Shown: one piece after another, positions 43,833 through 52,547 of the stretch | Position numbering within the stretch: the first letter of the stretch is position 1 | Layout of the letters: each line of letters begins with the position of its first letter | Translations under genes and position numbers: made by a program | Notes under the pieces: model-generated | Seen by the model: the letters and a program-made list of their open reading frames with translations, nothing else | Told to the model about the DNA's origin: nothing | Databases searched by the model: none | DNA from: Methylobacterium haplocladii | GTDB lineage: Bacteria; Pseudomonadota; Alphaproteobacteria; Rhizobiales; Beijerinckiaceae | Assembly (NCBI RefSeq): GCF_007992175.1 | Contig: NZ_BJZT01000007.1 | Coordinates: forward strand, 58,954 to 122,953 | DNA length: 64,000 nucleotides | Reading direction: 5' to 3'

Positions 43833-44728
43833 TGCACGCCTCGGCGGTTCAGAAAGATCGCGAACAGTGTGTGCGAGCCGCCGATGAACAGGCGGTTTTT
43901 GGCGGGGCCGCCGAAGCAGAGGTTCGACACCCGGTAGGGAATCAGGATCTTGCCCAGCAACCGGCCCTCGGGGCTCAGGCAATGCACGCCGTCGGCGGCG
44001 CTCGACCAGACGTTGCCGTCCTCGTCGACGCGCATCCCATCGCAGTAACCGGGCTCGATCTTGTGGAAGACGCCGCCGCCCGTGAGCGTGCGCCCGTCCC
44101 CGGCGACATCGAACACACGGATGTACTGGCGCGGGTTCGCATGGGTCTGGTCACCGGTCTCGGAGACGTAGAGCCGGCTTTCGTCCGGCGAGAAGGCAAG
44201 GCCGTTCGGACCGTCGAAATCGCCTGCCGCGACGGTGATCGCGTTCGTGTCGGGATCGAAGCGGTAGAGCGCCGGAGGCTGCTCGGAGACCTGCCGGCCG
44301 CCTTCGTAGTCGTTCGAGATGCCGTAGACCGGATCCGTGAACCAGATCGTGCCGTCGGACTTCACCACCACGTCGTTCGGCGCGTTGAGCCGCTTGCCAT
44401 CGTGGTGGGTGACGAGCGTGGTCACGCTGCCGTCGAGTTCGGTCCGATAGAGGCAACGGCCGCGATGCGAGCAGGCGATCAGACGGCCCTGCAGGTCGCG
44501 GGTCTGACCGTTGGCGTAGTCCGAGGGCGCGCGATAGACCGAAAACCCCTCGTCCTCGATCCAGCGCATCGTGCGGTTGCGCGGCAGATCCTGGAACAGC
44601 AGGCAGCCGGAATCGCCCATCCAGACCGGCCCCTCGATCCAGCGGAAGCCTGATCCCAGCCCCTCGAGCGGTGCGTTCTCGAGGATGTAGCCGGCAAAGC
44701 GCCGGTTGTGGACCTCGACCCCGTCCAT
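43823..44728 (-). CDS. SMP-30/gluconolactonase family lactonase
   Basis: A 301-residue beta-propeller lactonase. Family motifs are RWIEGPVWMGD (metal Glu), RLNAPNDVVVKSDGTIWFTDPVYG (metal Asn), DGPNGLAFSPDESRLYVSE (metal Asn) and YCDGMRVDEDGNVWSS (metal Asp). It would open a sugar lactone produced by an oxidoreductase, here plausibly the divergent GMC enzyme. No signal peptide, so cytosolic. Its ATG overlaps the stop of the DoxX-cupin gene (ATGA), and its end overlaps the VOC gene. Confidence 0.9.
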   Translation of the reverse strand: MDGVEVHNRRFAGYILENAPLEGLGSGFRWIEGPVWMGDSGCLLFQDLPRNRTMRWIEDEGFSVYRAPSDYANGQTRDLQGRLIACSHRGRCLYRTELDGSVTTLVTHHDGKRLNAPNDVVVKSDGTIWFTDPVYGISNDYEGGRQVSEQPPALYRFDPDTNAITVAAGDFDGPNGLAFSPDESRLYVSETGDQTHANPRQYIRVFDVAGDGRTLTGGGVFHKIEPGYCDGMRVDEDGNVWSSAADGVHCLSPEGRLLGKILIPYRVSNLCFGGPAKNRLFIGGSHTLFAIFLNRRGVQWP

Positions 44729-45657
44729 CACTTGAAGCGGCAGGCCGCGTCGATGGTCGGCGGTGTGTCGTACTGGACGATCATCAGCACGGCCGGCTCG
44801 TCGCCGACGGTGCCGGAAAAGTGGCCCTTCCTGCCGTCCCGCTCCTGGGTGTTCTGGTCCTCGCCGAAGGAGATTTCGCCCGGACCCATCTCGACGCGGC
44901 TGCCGTCCATCGCTTCGACGAACCAGCGGCCGGAGAGCGGGATGATCCACTGGGGCTTCGGGTTCTCGTGCCAGTCGCCGGTCCAGCCCACGGGCTGCAC
45001 GGTGACGAACACGGTGGCGCCGTCATGCGTCTTCCGGCCCTGCCATTGCGGCGCGGCCGGCGGGCTCATCGACTTCTTGTCGAACTCCGTCATCGCGCAG
45101 CGGGTGTGGCGGCTGACGCCCGCCGCATCCGTCCAGAGATGCCAGTAGGGGATCTTGGGCTTGTCCTGATCGCTCACGGTGCGGCCTGTCTGCTGGGTGG
45201 CGTGCGTGTCGTAGGGGCGCGAGGAGGCGAACGGATCGGCGAAGAAGGCGCCCACCGACCCTGCCGTCGTGCCGAAGGTCACGAGCAGAAACCCGCCGGC
45301 CAGGGCGAAGTTCTTCAGAAAGTCCCAGAACAGCTCGCGGCCCCGGCCGCCGCTCCAGAAGTCGCCCGGTTTCCAGAATTGCTTCCAGAGCAGCGCGGTG
45401 ACGCCGCAATAGCCGGCGAGCACGAAGGCCGCCGCGCGATCGGCGATGCCGGTCAGGATGCCGAGGGACATCACGATCTCGACGGTGAGGCCGGCGAGGA
45501 TCAGCACGGTCGCCAGCGCCTTCGAAGCGGTGATCTGGCTCGCCTGCCCGACTGCGCCGCGAAAGTTCAGGATCTTGTCGAGCGCGCTGAAGGGCAGGAA
45601 CAGCAGCACCAGCAGCAGACGGATACCGAAGGCGATCACGATGCCGAGACTCGCCAT
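44728..45657 (-). CDS. DoxX-like membrane domain fused to a C-terminal cupin
   Basis: A 309-residue two-part protein. Residues 1-165 hold four membrane helices of DoxX type (GIVIAFGIRLLLVLLFLPFS, then KALATVLILAGLTVEIVMSLG). Residues 185-309 form a soluble beta-rich domain resembling a cupin (VFVTVQPVGWTGDWHENP, WIIPLSGRWFVEAMDGS, MGPGEISFGED). DoxX proteins serve as quinone-linked or electron-transfer membrane subunits; cupins bind metal or small acids. The start follows GGAGGAAGG. It is the first gene of the operon with the SMP-30 and VOC genes. The fused layout is unusual. Confidence 0.78.
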   Translation of the reverse strand: MASLGIVIAFGIRLLLVLLFLPFSALDKILNFRGAVGQASQITASKALATVLILAGLTVEIVMSLGILTGIADRAAAFVLAGYCGVTALLWKQFWKPGDFWSGGRGRELFWDFLKNFALAGGFLLVTFGTTAGSVGAFFADPFASSRPYDTHATQQTGRTVSDQDKPKIPYWHLWTDAAGVSRHTRCAMTEFDKKSMSPPAAPQWQGRKTHDGATVFVTVQPVGWTGDWHENPKPQWIIPLSGRWFVEAMDGSRVEMGPGEISFGEDQNTQERDGRKGHFSGTVGDEPAVLMIVQYDTPPTIDAACRFK

Positions 45658-45784
45658 GAACCTTCCTCCGCCGACCGCGCGTTGATGGGCCGATCCGGAA
45701 AGACGCGGGCCGGGCAAAGGTTTCGAGTGCCGGCCCGCGCCATGCATCCCCTGCGCCGGATCGGGCGCATCGCGAGGACGACCC

Positions 45785-47356
45785 ATGACCGAGCGGCACT
45801 ACGACGTCGTGATCATCGGCTCCGGCCCGGGCGGCGGCACGATGGCGTGGCGGCTGGCGCAGACGGGGAAGCGCGTGCTGCTCCTGGAGCGCGGCGACTA
45901 CCTGCCGCGCGAGCGCGAGAACTGGGACAGCCAGGCCGTCTTCGTCGATGCGCGCTATCAGGCGAAGGAGACGTGGTTCGGTGCCGACGGACGGGAGTTC
46001 CACCCGGGCCTGCACTACTATGTCGGCGGCAATTCGAAGGTCTACGGCGCCGTCCTTCTGCGGTTGCGCGAAAAGGACTTCGGCCCGGTTCGCCATCCGG
46101 ACGGCGTCTCGCCGGAATGGCCGCTGAAATACGATGTGTTCGCGCCGTATTACCAAGCGGCGGAGGAGCTTTACCACGTCCACGGCCTGCGCGGCGAGGA
46201 CCCGACCGAACCGCCGTCCTCGAAGCCCTACGCCTACCCGCCGGTCAGCCACGAGCCGCGCATCCAAGAGCTGTTCGACGGCCTCAAGCGCGAGGGCCGC
46301 TCGCCCTTCCACCTGCCGGTCGGCGTGATCCTCGACGAGCGCGACGGCAAGCCGTTGCCGCACTCGGCCTGCATCCGCTGCGACGCCTTCGACGGTTATC
46401 CCTGCCTGACCAACGGCAAGGCGGATTCGCAGGTGATCTGCGTCGATCCGGCCTTGAAGGCGCACGACAACCTCACGCTGATGACGAACGCCTATGTCGA
46501 GCGGCTCGTCACCGATCCGGCCGGGCGCACGGTCACCGGCGTAGAGGTGAGGCGCGGCGAGAAGACCGAAACCTATTCCGGCGACATCGTCGTGGTGGCC
46601 TGCGGCGCGCTCTCCTCGGCGCTGCTGATGCTGCGCTCGGCGAGCGACGCGCACCCGCAGGGCCTCGCCAACGCCTCGGGGCAGGTCGGGCGCAACTACA
46701 TGCGCCACAACAACGCGACGGTGCTCGCCGTCTCGAAGACGCCGAACCCGACCAAGTTCCAGAAGACGCTCGGCCTCAACGACTACTACTTCACCGATCC
46801 CGACAGCGATTTCGACTTTCCTCTCGGCCACATCCAGATGGTCGGCAAGTCGGACGGCGTGCAGATCCACGGCGAGGGCTTGCCGGCCTTTTTACAGTGG
46901 TTCCCGGAAATGCCCTTCGATTGGATCGCCAAGCACTCGCTCGATTTCTGGCTGACCTCCGAAGACCTGCCGCTGCCGGGCAACCGCATCCACTACGCCG
47001 ACGGTCGGGTCCGGCTCGACGTGACCGAGACCAACATGGAGGGCCACCGGCGGCTCAAGCAGAAGCTGCGCGACCTCTGCGAAAAACTCGACATCCACCC
47101 GCACCTGTTCGACCGGTCGCTCTATCTCGGCAAGGACGTCCCGATCGGCGGCACCGCGCATCAGGCCGGCACGCTGCGCTTCGGCGAGGATCCGGCCACC
47201 GCCGTGCTCGATCTCGACTGCCGGGCGCACGGAATCGACAACCTCTACGTGACCGACGCCAGCTTCTTCCCCTCGATCGGCGCCGTGAACCCGACACTGA
47301 CCATCATCGCCAACGCGCTGCGGGTGGGCGACCACATCGCCGGGCGGCTCGGTTAG
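45785..47356 (+). CDS. GMC family oxidoreductase
   Basis: A 523-residue FAD enzyme of the glucose-methanol-choline family. It has the dinucleotide-binding GSGPGGG with RVLLLERGD, a GGNSKVYGAVLLRL FAD loop, a cysteine group (HSACIRCDAFDGYPC) found in bacterial gluconate/alcohol dehydrogenase-like members, and at the C-terminus GTAHQAGTLRFG and NPTLTIIANALR with catalytic His and Asn. It lacks a signal peptide. It is divergent from the DoxX-cupin/SMP-30/VOC operon, which suggests oxidation of a sugar or polyol to a lactone that SMP-30 then opens. Electron acceptor is unknown. Confidence 0.9.
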   Translation: MTERHYDVVIIGSGPGGGTMAWRLAQTGKRVLLLERGDYLPRERENWDSQAVFVDARYQAKETWFGADGREFHPGLHYYVGGNSKVYGAVLLRLREKDFGPVRHPDGVSPEWPLKYDVFAPYYQAAEELYHVHGLRGEDPTEPPSSKPYAYPPVSHEPRIQELFDGLKREGRSPFHLPVGVILDERDGKPLPHSACIRCDAFDGYPCLTNGKADSQVICVDPALKAHDNLTLMTNAYVERLVTDPAGRTVTGVEVRRGEKTETYSGDIVVVACGALSSALLMLRSASDAHPQGLANASGQVGRNYMRHNNATVLAVSKTPNPTKFQKTLGLNDYYFTDPDSDFDFPLGHIQMVGKSDGVQIHGEGLPAFLQWFPEMPFDWIAKHSLDFWLTSEDLPLPGNRIHYADGRVRLDVTETNMEGHRRLKQKLRDLCEKLDIHPHLFDRSLYLGKDVPIGGTAHQAGTLRFGEDPATAVLDLDCRAHGIDNLYVTDASFFPSIGAVNPTLTIIANALRVGDHIAGRLG

Positions 47357-47368
47357 CGAGGAGCCCGC

Positions 47369-48292
47369 TCACTTCAGGAAATCGCGCACCGGCTCCAGCG
47401 AAACTGTTGGCCCCTCTTCCTGCGGCACGTGCCCGAGGCCGGGCAGCGCCACGAGCTGGGCACCGGCGATGCGGCTGAGGTAATCGGCGGCGTTGGCGAT
47501 CGGGATCATGGCGTCCTTCTCGCCCCAGAGCAGCAGGGTCGGGGCCTGGATCCGGCGCAGCAGCGGATCGGGATCGACGAGGACCGCCTGTTCCATGCGG
47601 GCGATCATCGCATCGCGCACGCCCGGTGCCAGCATCAGGTCGCGGTAGCGCGTCACGACATCGTCCGTGAGGCGGGACGGGTCGGCATAGGCGGGTCCGA
47701 GGCTCATTCGCACGAAGGCCGTCGGCAGAACGAAGCGCAGCAGCCGGAACGAGGCCGGTACGTCCGGCAGCTGTCCGTAGCCGGCTCCGGGGGAGGCGAA
47801 CCCGTCCGGCGAGATCAGCACCAGCCGGTCGACCCGCGCGGGCTTCTCGGCGGCGAGCTTCCAGGCGATGCGTCCGCCGATCGAGTTCCCGATCAGGCTC
47901 GCCCGTGCCACGCCGAGCCGGTCCATCAGCGCGATCAGCACCTCCAGGCTGCGGCGGTCGGAGTAGTCGCCGGTCGGATCGGGGCCGGTCAGGCCGGCGC
48001 CCGGCAGATCGAACCGGATCACGCGGCGGTCGCGCGACAGGGCCCCGGCCCAGGGCTCCCAGGTGTGAAGGCTCGATCCGAAGCCGTGCAGCATCACGAT
48101 CGCCGGCGCGTCGCGCGGCCCGCTATCCCGGACATGCAGGCGAACCCCGGCGACCTCGACGAAATCCGTCGGCGCATCGGCGTAGCGGGCCTCGACGACG
48201 GAGCGTGCCTTGTCCGGCGTGTAGAGCCAGATCGCCCCCGCGATCAGCGCCACCGCGATGGCGAGCGACACGATCACCAGAGCCAGCTTCAT
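47369..48292 (-). CDS. Alpha/beta hydrolase with N-terminal membrane anchor
   Basis: A 307-residue hydrolase. One N-terminal membrane helix (LALVIVSLAIAVALIAGAIWL) anchors an extracytoplasmic alpha/beta domain: oxyanion MLHGFGSSLHTWEPW, nucleophile GNSIGG, Asp near LLLWGEKDAMIPI and His in GLGHVPQEE. The haloalkane-dehalogenase/epoxide-hydrolase-like lipase group fits. The start at 48292 follows GAGGAC. It is convergent with the GMC gene (12 bp gap) and unrelated in evident function. Confidence 0.88.
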   Translation of the reverse strand: MKLALVIVSLAIAVALIAGAIWLYTPDKARSVVEARYADAPTDFVEVAGVRLHVRDSGPRDAPAIVMLHGFGSSLHTWEPWAGALSRDRRVIRFDLPGAGLTGPDPTGDYSDRRSLEVLIALMDRLGVARASLIGNSIGGRIAWKLAAEKPARVDRLVLISPDGFASPGAGYGQLPDVPASFRLLRFVLPTAFVRMSLGPAYADPSRLTDDVVTRYRDLMLAPGVRDAMIARMEQAVLVDPDPLLRRIQAPTLLLWGEKDAMIPIANAADYLSRIAGAQLVALPGLGHVPQEEGPTVSLEPVRDFLK

Positions 48293-48453
48293 GCGGTGTC
48301 CTCGGGAGCTCACGCCGTCTGGCCGATCCCCTAGCACGGTAAACCGACACGAGCCTGTGATCCGAAGGGGATAGTCGATCCGTCGCTCTGGACGCCGGTC
48401 CCGGTTCGGCTAACTCCCATGAGCAGATTCGTGACCACGATCGGAGCCGTCTG

Positions 48454-50424
48454 GTGAGCCAAGCTGCCGCGCCGGTCGTCGATACGCCCGCCATCGCCCG
48501 CAAGCCCGGGGCGGTGCGCCACGGCGCGGGGCCGGCCGTGATGCTGGGGGCGCTCGGTGTCGTCTACGGCGATATCGGCACCAGTCCGCTCTACGCCTTC
48601 AAGGAGGCGGTGAGGGCTGCAACGGCCGGCGGCGCGCCGGTGCCGTTGGCGGCGACCGGCGCCGTCTCGCTGATCCTGTGGGCGCTGATTCTGATCGTCT
48701 CGCTGAAATACGCGGTGCTGATCCTGCGCGCCGACAACCGGGGCGAAGGCGGCATCGTCGCGATGCTGGCGCTGCTCGGCGCGCGGCACGCCGAGGCCCG
48801 GACGCGCCAGCGGCTTCTGCTCGTCGTCGGTCTCATCGGCGCGGCCCTGCTCTACGGCGACGGCGCCATCACTCCGGCGATCTCGGTGCTCTCGGCCATC
48901 GAGGGTCTCAAGGTCGAAGCGCCGGGACTGTCGCGCTTCGTGGTGCCGATCACCCTCGCGATCCTGGTCGGCGTCTTCTACGTCCAGCGTAAGGGCGTCG
49001 CCGTCATCGGGCAGGTCTTCGGGCCGGTCATGCTGGTCTGGTTCGTGGTGCTGGCCCTCATGGGCGTCGGCGGCATCGTCCACGCGCCGCAGATCCTGTC
49101 CGCCGCCAACCCGCTGAAGGCGGTGGAGTTCGTCACCCATGCCGGCTGGCATGTCAGCTTCGCGATGATGGGCGCGGCGTTCCTGGCCGTGACCGGCGGC
49201 GAGGCGATGTATGCCGATCTCGGGCATTTCGGCGCCTCCGCGATCCGCAAGGCCTGGTTCTGCCTCGTGCTGCCGGCGCTGGTGATCCACTATTTCGGGC
49301 AGGGCGCGCTCCTCATCGTCGAGCCGGACGCCATCGAGAGCCCGTTCTACCGCCTCGCGCCGGAATGGGCGCATTACCCATTGATCGGCCTGGCCACGCT
49401 CGCGGCCGTCATCGCCTCGCAGGCAGTGATCTCCGGCGTCTTCTCCTTGACCCAGCAGGCGATCCAGCTCGGCTTCATGCCGCCGATGCGTGTCGTCCAT
49501 ACGGCGCGCGACGAGCGCGGCCAGATCTACGTGCCGGCGGTGAACTGGCTGCTGGCACTCGCGACCATCACGGCGGTGCTGATCTTCGGCTCGTCCGATG
49601 CCCTCGCCGGCGCTTACGGCATCGCGGTGTCGGCCCTGATGGCGATCACCACGCTGCTCGCCGCCCTCGTCGCGCTGAAATGGGGCTACAACCCCATCGC
49701 CGTCTTCGCGCTGAACGGGGCCTTCCTCGTCATCGACCTGATCTTCCTCTCCGCCAACAGCGTGAAGCTGTTCGAGGGCGGCTGGTTTCCGCTGGTGCTC
49801 GCCTTCACCGTCGCCTTCCTGATGCTGACCTGGATGACCGGCAATCGCCTGCTAGAGGCGCAGCGCAGGACGCTGCGCCAGCCGGAAGCGGAATTTCTCG
49901 CCGAGCTCGCCTCGAACCCGCCCGTGACGCTGCCGGGCACCGCGGCCTTTCTCGCCGCCGGCCCCGAGGGCATTCCGATGGCGCTCGGCCGGCTGGTCGA
50001 GCGCAGCCGCTGCCTGCACGAACGCATCCTGCTGATCACCGTGATCTACGAGGAGGAGCCGGTCATCCCGACGAGCGAGCGGGCGAAAGTCACCCTGGTC
50101 GCCTCCGGGATCCGCAAGGCGATCTCGCACTACACGCCGGGCATGGAGCGCGTCGTGCTGCGCTACGGCTTCATGCAGAAGGCCTCGATCCCCGAAGGCC
50201 TGCGCTGCGCCGTGGCGAGCGGCCTGCTGCCGCCCGAGTTCATCGAGGACCTGACCTATTTCGTCGGTCACGAGGCGGTCATCCCCTCGCCGACCAATCC
50301 CGGCATGGTCAGCTGGCGCGAAGGCCTGTTCGCCTTCATGAAGCGCAACGCTGAACGCACCGGCGCGCATTTCGGCCTGCCGACGCGCCAAGTGGTCGAG
50401 GTCGGCACCGAGATCGAGATCTGA
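48454..50424 (+). CDS. kup: Low-affinity potassium transporter Kup
   Basis: A 656-residue KUP/HAK/KT potassium symporter. About twelve membrane helices span residues 30-475, with the family hallmark ALGVVYGDIGTSPLYAFKE at 33-51 and LYGDGAITPAISVLSAIEG in the second helix pair. The cytosolic C-terminal region (about 480-656) includes GFMQKASIPEGLR and FVGHEAVIPS. Length and order are normal. GTG start, with GGAG eight bases upstream. Potassium uptake would support osmotic balance alongside the opg genes elsewhere in the window. Confidence 0.95.
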   Translation: MSQAAAPVVDTPAIARKPGAVRHGAGPAVMLGALGVVYGDIGTSPLYAFKEAVRAATAGGAPVPLAATGAVSLILWALILIVSLKYAVLILRADNRGEGGIVAMLALLGARHAEARTRQRLLLVVGLIGAALLYGDGAITPAISVLSAIEGLKVEAPGLSRFVVPITLAILVGVFYVQRKGVAVIGQVFGPVMLVWFVVLALMGVGGIVHAPQILSAANPLKAVEFVTHAGWHVSFAMMGAAFLAVTGGEAMYADLGHFGASAIRKAWFCLVLPALVIHYFGQGALLIVEPDAIESPFYRLAPEWAHYPLIGLATLAAVIASQAVISGVFSLTQQAIQLGFMPPMRVVHTARDERGQIYVPAVNWLLALATITAVLIFGSSDALAGAYGIAVSALMAITTLLAALVALKWGYNPIAVFALNGAFLVIDLIFLSANSVKLFEGGWFPLVLAFTVAFLMLTWMTGNRLLEAQRRTLRQPEAEFLAELASNPPVTLPGTAAFLAAGPEGIPMALGRLVERSRCLHERILLITVIYEEEPVIPTSERAKVTLVASGIRKAISHYTPGMERVVLRYGFMQKASIPEGLRCAVASGLLPPEFIEDLTYFVGHEAVIPSPTNPGMVSWREGLFAFMKRNAERTGAHFGLPTRQVVEVGTEIEI

Positions 50425-50436
50425 GCGGGCCACTCC

Positions 50437-50745
50437 TCAGTCGTCGTCGGCCGGGCTGCCCTTGAGGCGCTGCTGCGAGGCGACGCATTCGCGCATCGCG
50501 TCCTCGATCCTGGCGTCCTTGGCGCCGCCGTAGGTTGAGATGTCGTCGATGCACTTGAGGAAGTAGCCGCTCGTGAAGCTCTCGTTGAGCGCGATGAACG
50601 ACTTCCCGAACCGCGTGGCGAGCTGCATGCGATCCATCGCCGAGGCGTTGACCCAGGCGGTCAGCGGATCGCTCATCGTCAGGGCACGCGCCGGAATCGG
50701 CAGGATGAGAACCGCGACGAGGGGCAGGACAGTCCTGAAACGCAT
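50437..50745 (-). CDS. Hypothetical small exported protein
   Basis: A 102-residue protein with a Sec signal peptide (VLPLVAVLILPIPARA) and a mature helical part containing two cysteines (LKCIDD, RECVAS), compatible with one disulfide. No family recognised. GGGAGAT lies about ten bases before the ATG. It is convergent with kup. A GGAAC...CGTT pair with an 18-base spacer lies about 97 bp upstream. Confidence 0.7.
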   Translation of the reverse strand: MRFRTVLPLVAVLILPIPARALTMSDPLTAWVNASAMDRMQLATRFGKSFIALNESFTSGYFLKCIDDISTYGGAKDARIEDAMRECVASQQRLKGSPADDD

Positions 50746-50841
50746 GGTGCAAAAATCTCCCGGATGTTATTCTTAAAGGTCCCAAGCTATAGGCTGTGAC
50801 CTCAGATCATCCGGATTTAGAGTTTTTTGCGCGCGAAGCAA

Positions 50842-50868
50842 AACGTTCGATTTTGTTCTCTACGTTCC
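50842..50868 (-). promoter_or_regulatory. Possible EcfG-like promoter with long spacer
   Basis: On the minus strand GGAAC (50868-50864) and CGTT (50845-50842) are exact matches but with an 18-base spacer, one longer than usual. The surrounding region (50746-50960) is AT-rich for this genome. It could drive the small exported protein gene ending at 50437. Confidence 0.35.
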
Positions 50869-50982
50869 GATGACTATTTGCAATCTTATCTTATTCTGAT
50901 GCGGCGTCCTCTGTTCTGCGTCTTCACCCGAGCCACCGGTCGCCGAAACACGGCGACGGGCGGCTCCAGTGAAAACAGACCC

Positions 50983-52512
50983 TCACACCAGCCCGAGCTT
51001 CTCCGCCAAGCCGATCCGCTGCAGCTTGCCGGTGGCGCCCTTCGGGATCTCGTCGAGGATCACGATCTTGGCCGGGACCTTGAAGGGGGCCAGCCGCTCG
51101 GAGGCGAAGCCGCGGATCTCCTTCTCGCCGGCCGAGGCGCCCTCGCGCAGCACGATCGCGGCGGCGACGTCCTCCCCGAGTTTGTCGTGCGGCGTGGCGA
51201 ACGTCACGCATTGCGCCACGGCCGGGTGGTCCATCAGGATCTCGTCGATCTCGCGCGGCGAGATCTTTTCGCCGCCGCGGTTGATGATCTCCTTGAGGCG
51301 CCCGGTGATCGAAAGGTAGCCCTCGGGCGTCAGCACGCCCTGGTCGCCGGTGCGGAACCAGCCCTGGCGGGTGAAGGCCTCGGCATTGGCCTTCTCGTTG
51401 TTCTCGTAGCCCGTCATGACGTTGTCGCCGCGGATCACGATCTCGCCGGTCTCGCCGGCCGGCAGCGGCTCGCCCGCGAGGTCGACGACCGCGATCTCCG
51501 GTCCGGCGGCGAGGCCGACCGAACCGGCATGGTGGGGCTTGGGCGGCAGCGGGTTGGAGGCCATCTGGTGGGCGGCCTCGGTCATGCCGTAAGCCTCGAT
51601 CACCGGGGCGCCGAAAGCCGCCTCCAGCTCGTTCATCACCTGCGGCGGCAGGGAGGAGGACGAGGAGCGGATGAATCGCAGCGGCGTGGCCTCGATCACC
51701 TCGCGGTTGCGGGCTGCGCGGCCGAGGATCGCCTGATGCATGGTCGGGACGCCGGTGTACCAGGTCGGCTTCACCTCACCCATCCAGCCGAAGAACTTGA
51801 GCGCGTTGAACCCCGGCGTGCACGAGACCTGTCCGCCGGCCGAGAGCGGCGCGAGGATGCCCGCGATCAGGCCGTGGATGTGGAACAGCGGCATGATGTT
51901 GAGGCCGCGATCGTCGGGCGTGAAGGCCAAAGCGGTGCGGATGTTGCGCGCCGAGGCGCAGACGTTCGACTGCTTCAGCGGCACGATCTTCGGGCGCGAC
52001 GTGGTGCCGGAGGTATGAAGGACGAGTGCGATGTCTTCGGGTTTCGCCGGACCGCCCTCCGCCGCTTCTCCCGATCCTTCGCCGGCGAAGGACAGCGAGA
52101 AGCTGCCGGCGCCCTGGTCGGGCTGCGGGGTCAGGCGGGCGACGGCCACGCCGAGCTTTTCCGCGACGGCGACCGCAGCCGAGTCGCTTCCCTCGGCGAC
52201 GATCAGCAACTTCGCATGGAGATCGTTCAGGTAGAACTCGAACTCGTCCGCCTTGTAGGACGGGTTCAGCGGCGCCGAGGTGCAGCCGGCGGCGACCGCG
52301 ATGAAGGCGGTGGCCATCTCCGGCCCGTTCGGCAGCACGATCGCCACCCGGTCGCCGCGACCGACCCCTTGCCCGTTCAGATCGGCGATGGTGCGCTCGG
52401 CCAAAGCGCGCAACGCCTTGAAGGTCAGCGGCACGCCGCCGGGACTCGACAGCGCCGTCGCGTCGTCGGCACCGGTCTGGATCAGGGCGTGAAGGGTGGT
52501 TGCGTCGGCCAC
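50983..52512 (-). CDS. Oxalyl-CoA synthetase-like acyl-CoA ligase
   Basis: A 509-residue adenylate-forming enzyme. Motifs: LHTSGTTSRPKIVP (P-loop), IMPLFHIHGL, YGMTEAAHQM, GEIVIRGDNVMTGY, GWFRTGDQG, GRLKEIINRGGEKISP hinge and PKGATGKLQR with the catalytic lysine. The shape matches the oxalyl-CoA synthetase (AAE3/Pcs60) group, which makes oxalyl-CoA from oxalate, CoA and ATP. This fits its place directly after a PanE-like gene and an oxalate-type MFS carrier. It is the last gene of the minus-strand oxalate cluster, 35 bp after the reductase gene. Confidence 0.85.
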   Translation of the reverse strand: MADATTLHALIQTGADDATALSSPGGVPLTFKALRALAERTIADLNGQGVGRGDRVAIVLPNGPEMATAFIAVAAGCTSAPLNPSYKADEFEFYLNDLHAKLLIVAEGSDSAAVAVAEKLGVAVARLTPQPDQGAGSFSLSFAGEGSGEAAEGGPAKPEDIALVLHTSGTTSRPKIVPLKQSNVCASARNIRTALAFTPDDRGLNIMPLFHIHGLIAGILAPLSAGGQVSCTPGFNALKFFGWMGEVKPTWYTGVPTMHQAILGRAARNREVIEATPLRFIRSSSSSLPPQVMNELEAAFGAPVIEAYGMTEAAHQMASNPLPPKPHHAGSVGLAAGPEIAVVDLAGEPLPAGETGEIVIRGDNVMTGYENNEKANAEAFTRQGWFRTGDQGVLTPEGYLSITGRLKEIINRGGEKISPREIDEILMDHPAVAQCVTFATPHDKLGEDVAAAIVLREGASAGEKEIRGFASERLAPFKVPAKIVILDEIPKGATGKLQRIGLAEKLGLV

Positions 52513-52547
52513 GTCGGTGTTCCTAACGGCTGAAATATCGAAAAGAA

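Noticed and set aside
44671..47478. A 935-codon plus-strand frame across the DoxX-cupin and GMC genes
   Set aside because: It is antisense to the DoxX-cupin gene and out of frame with the GMC gene, and shows no domain features.
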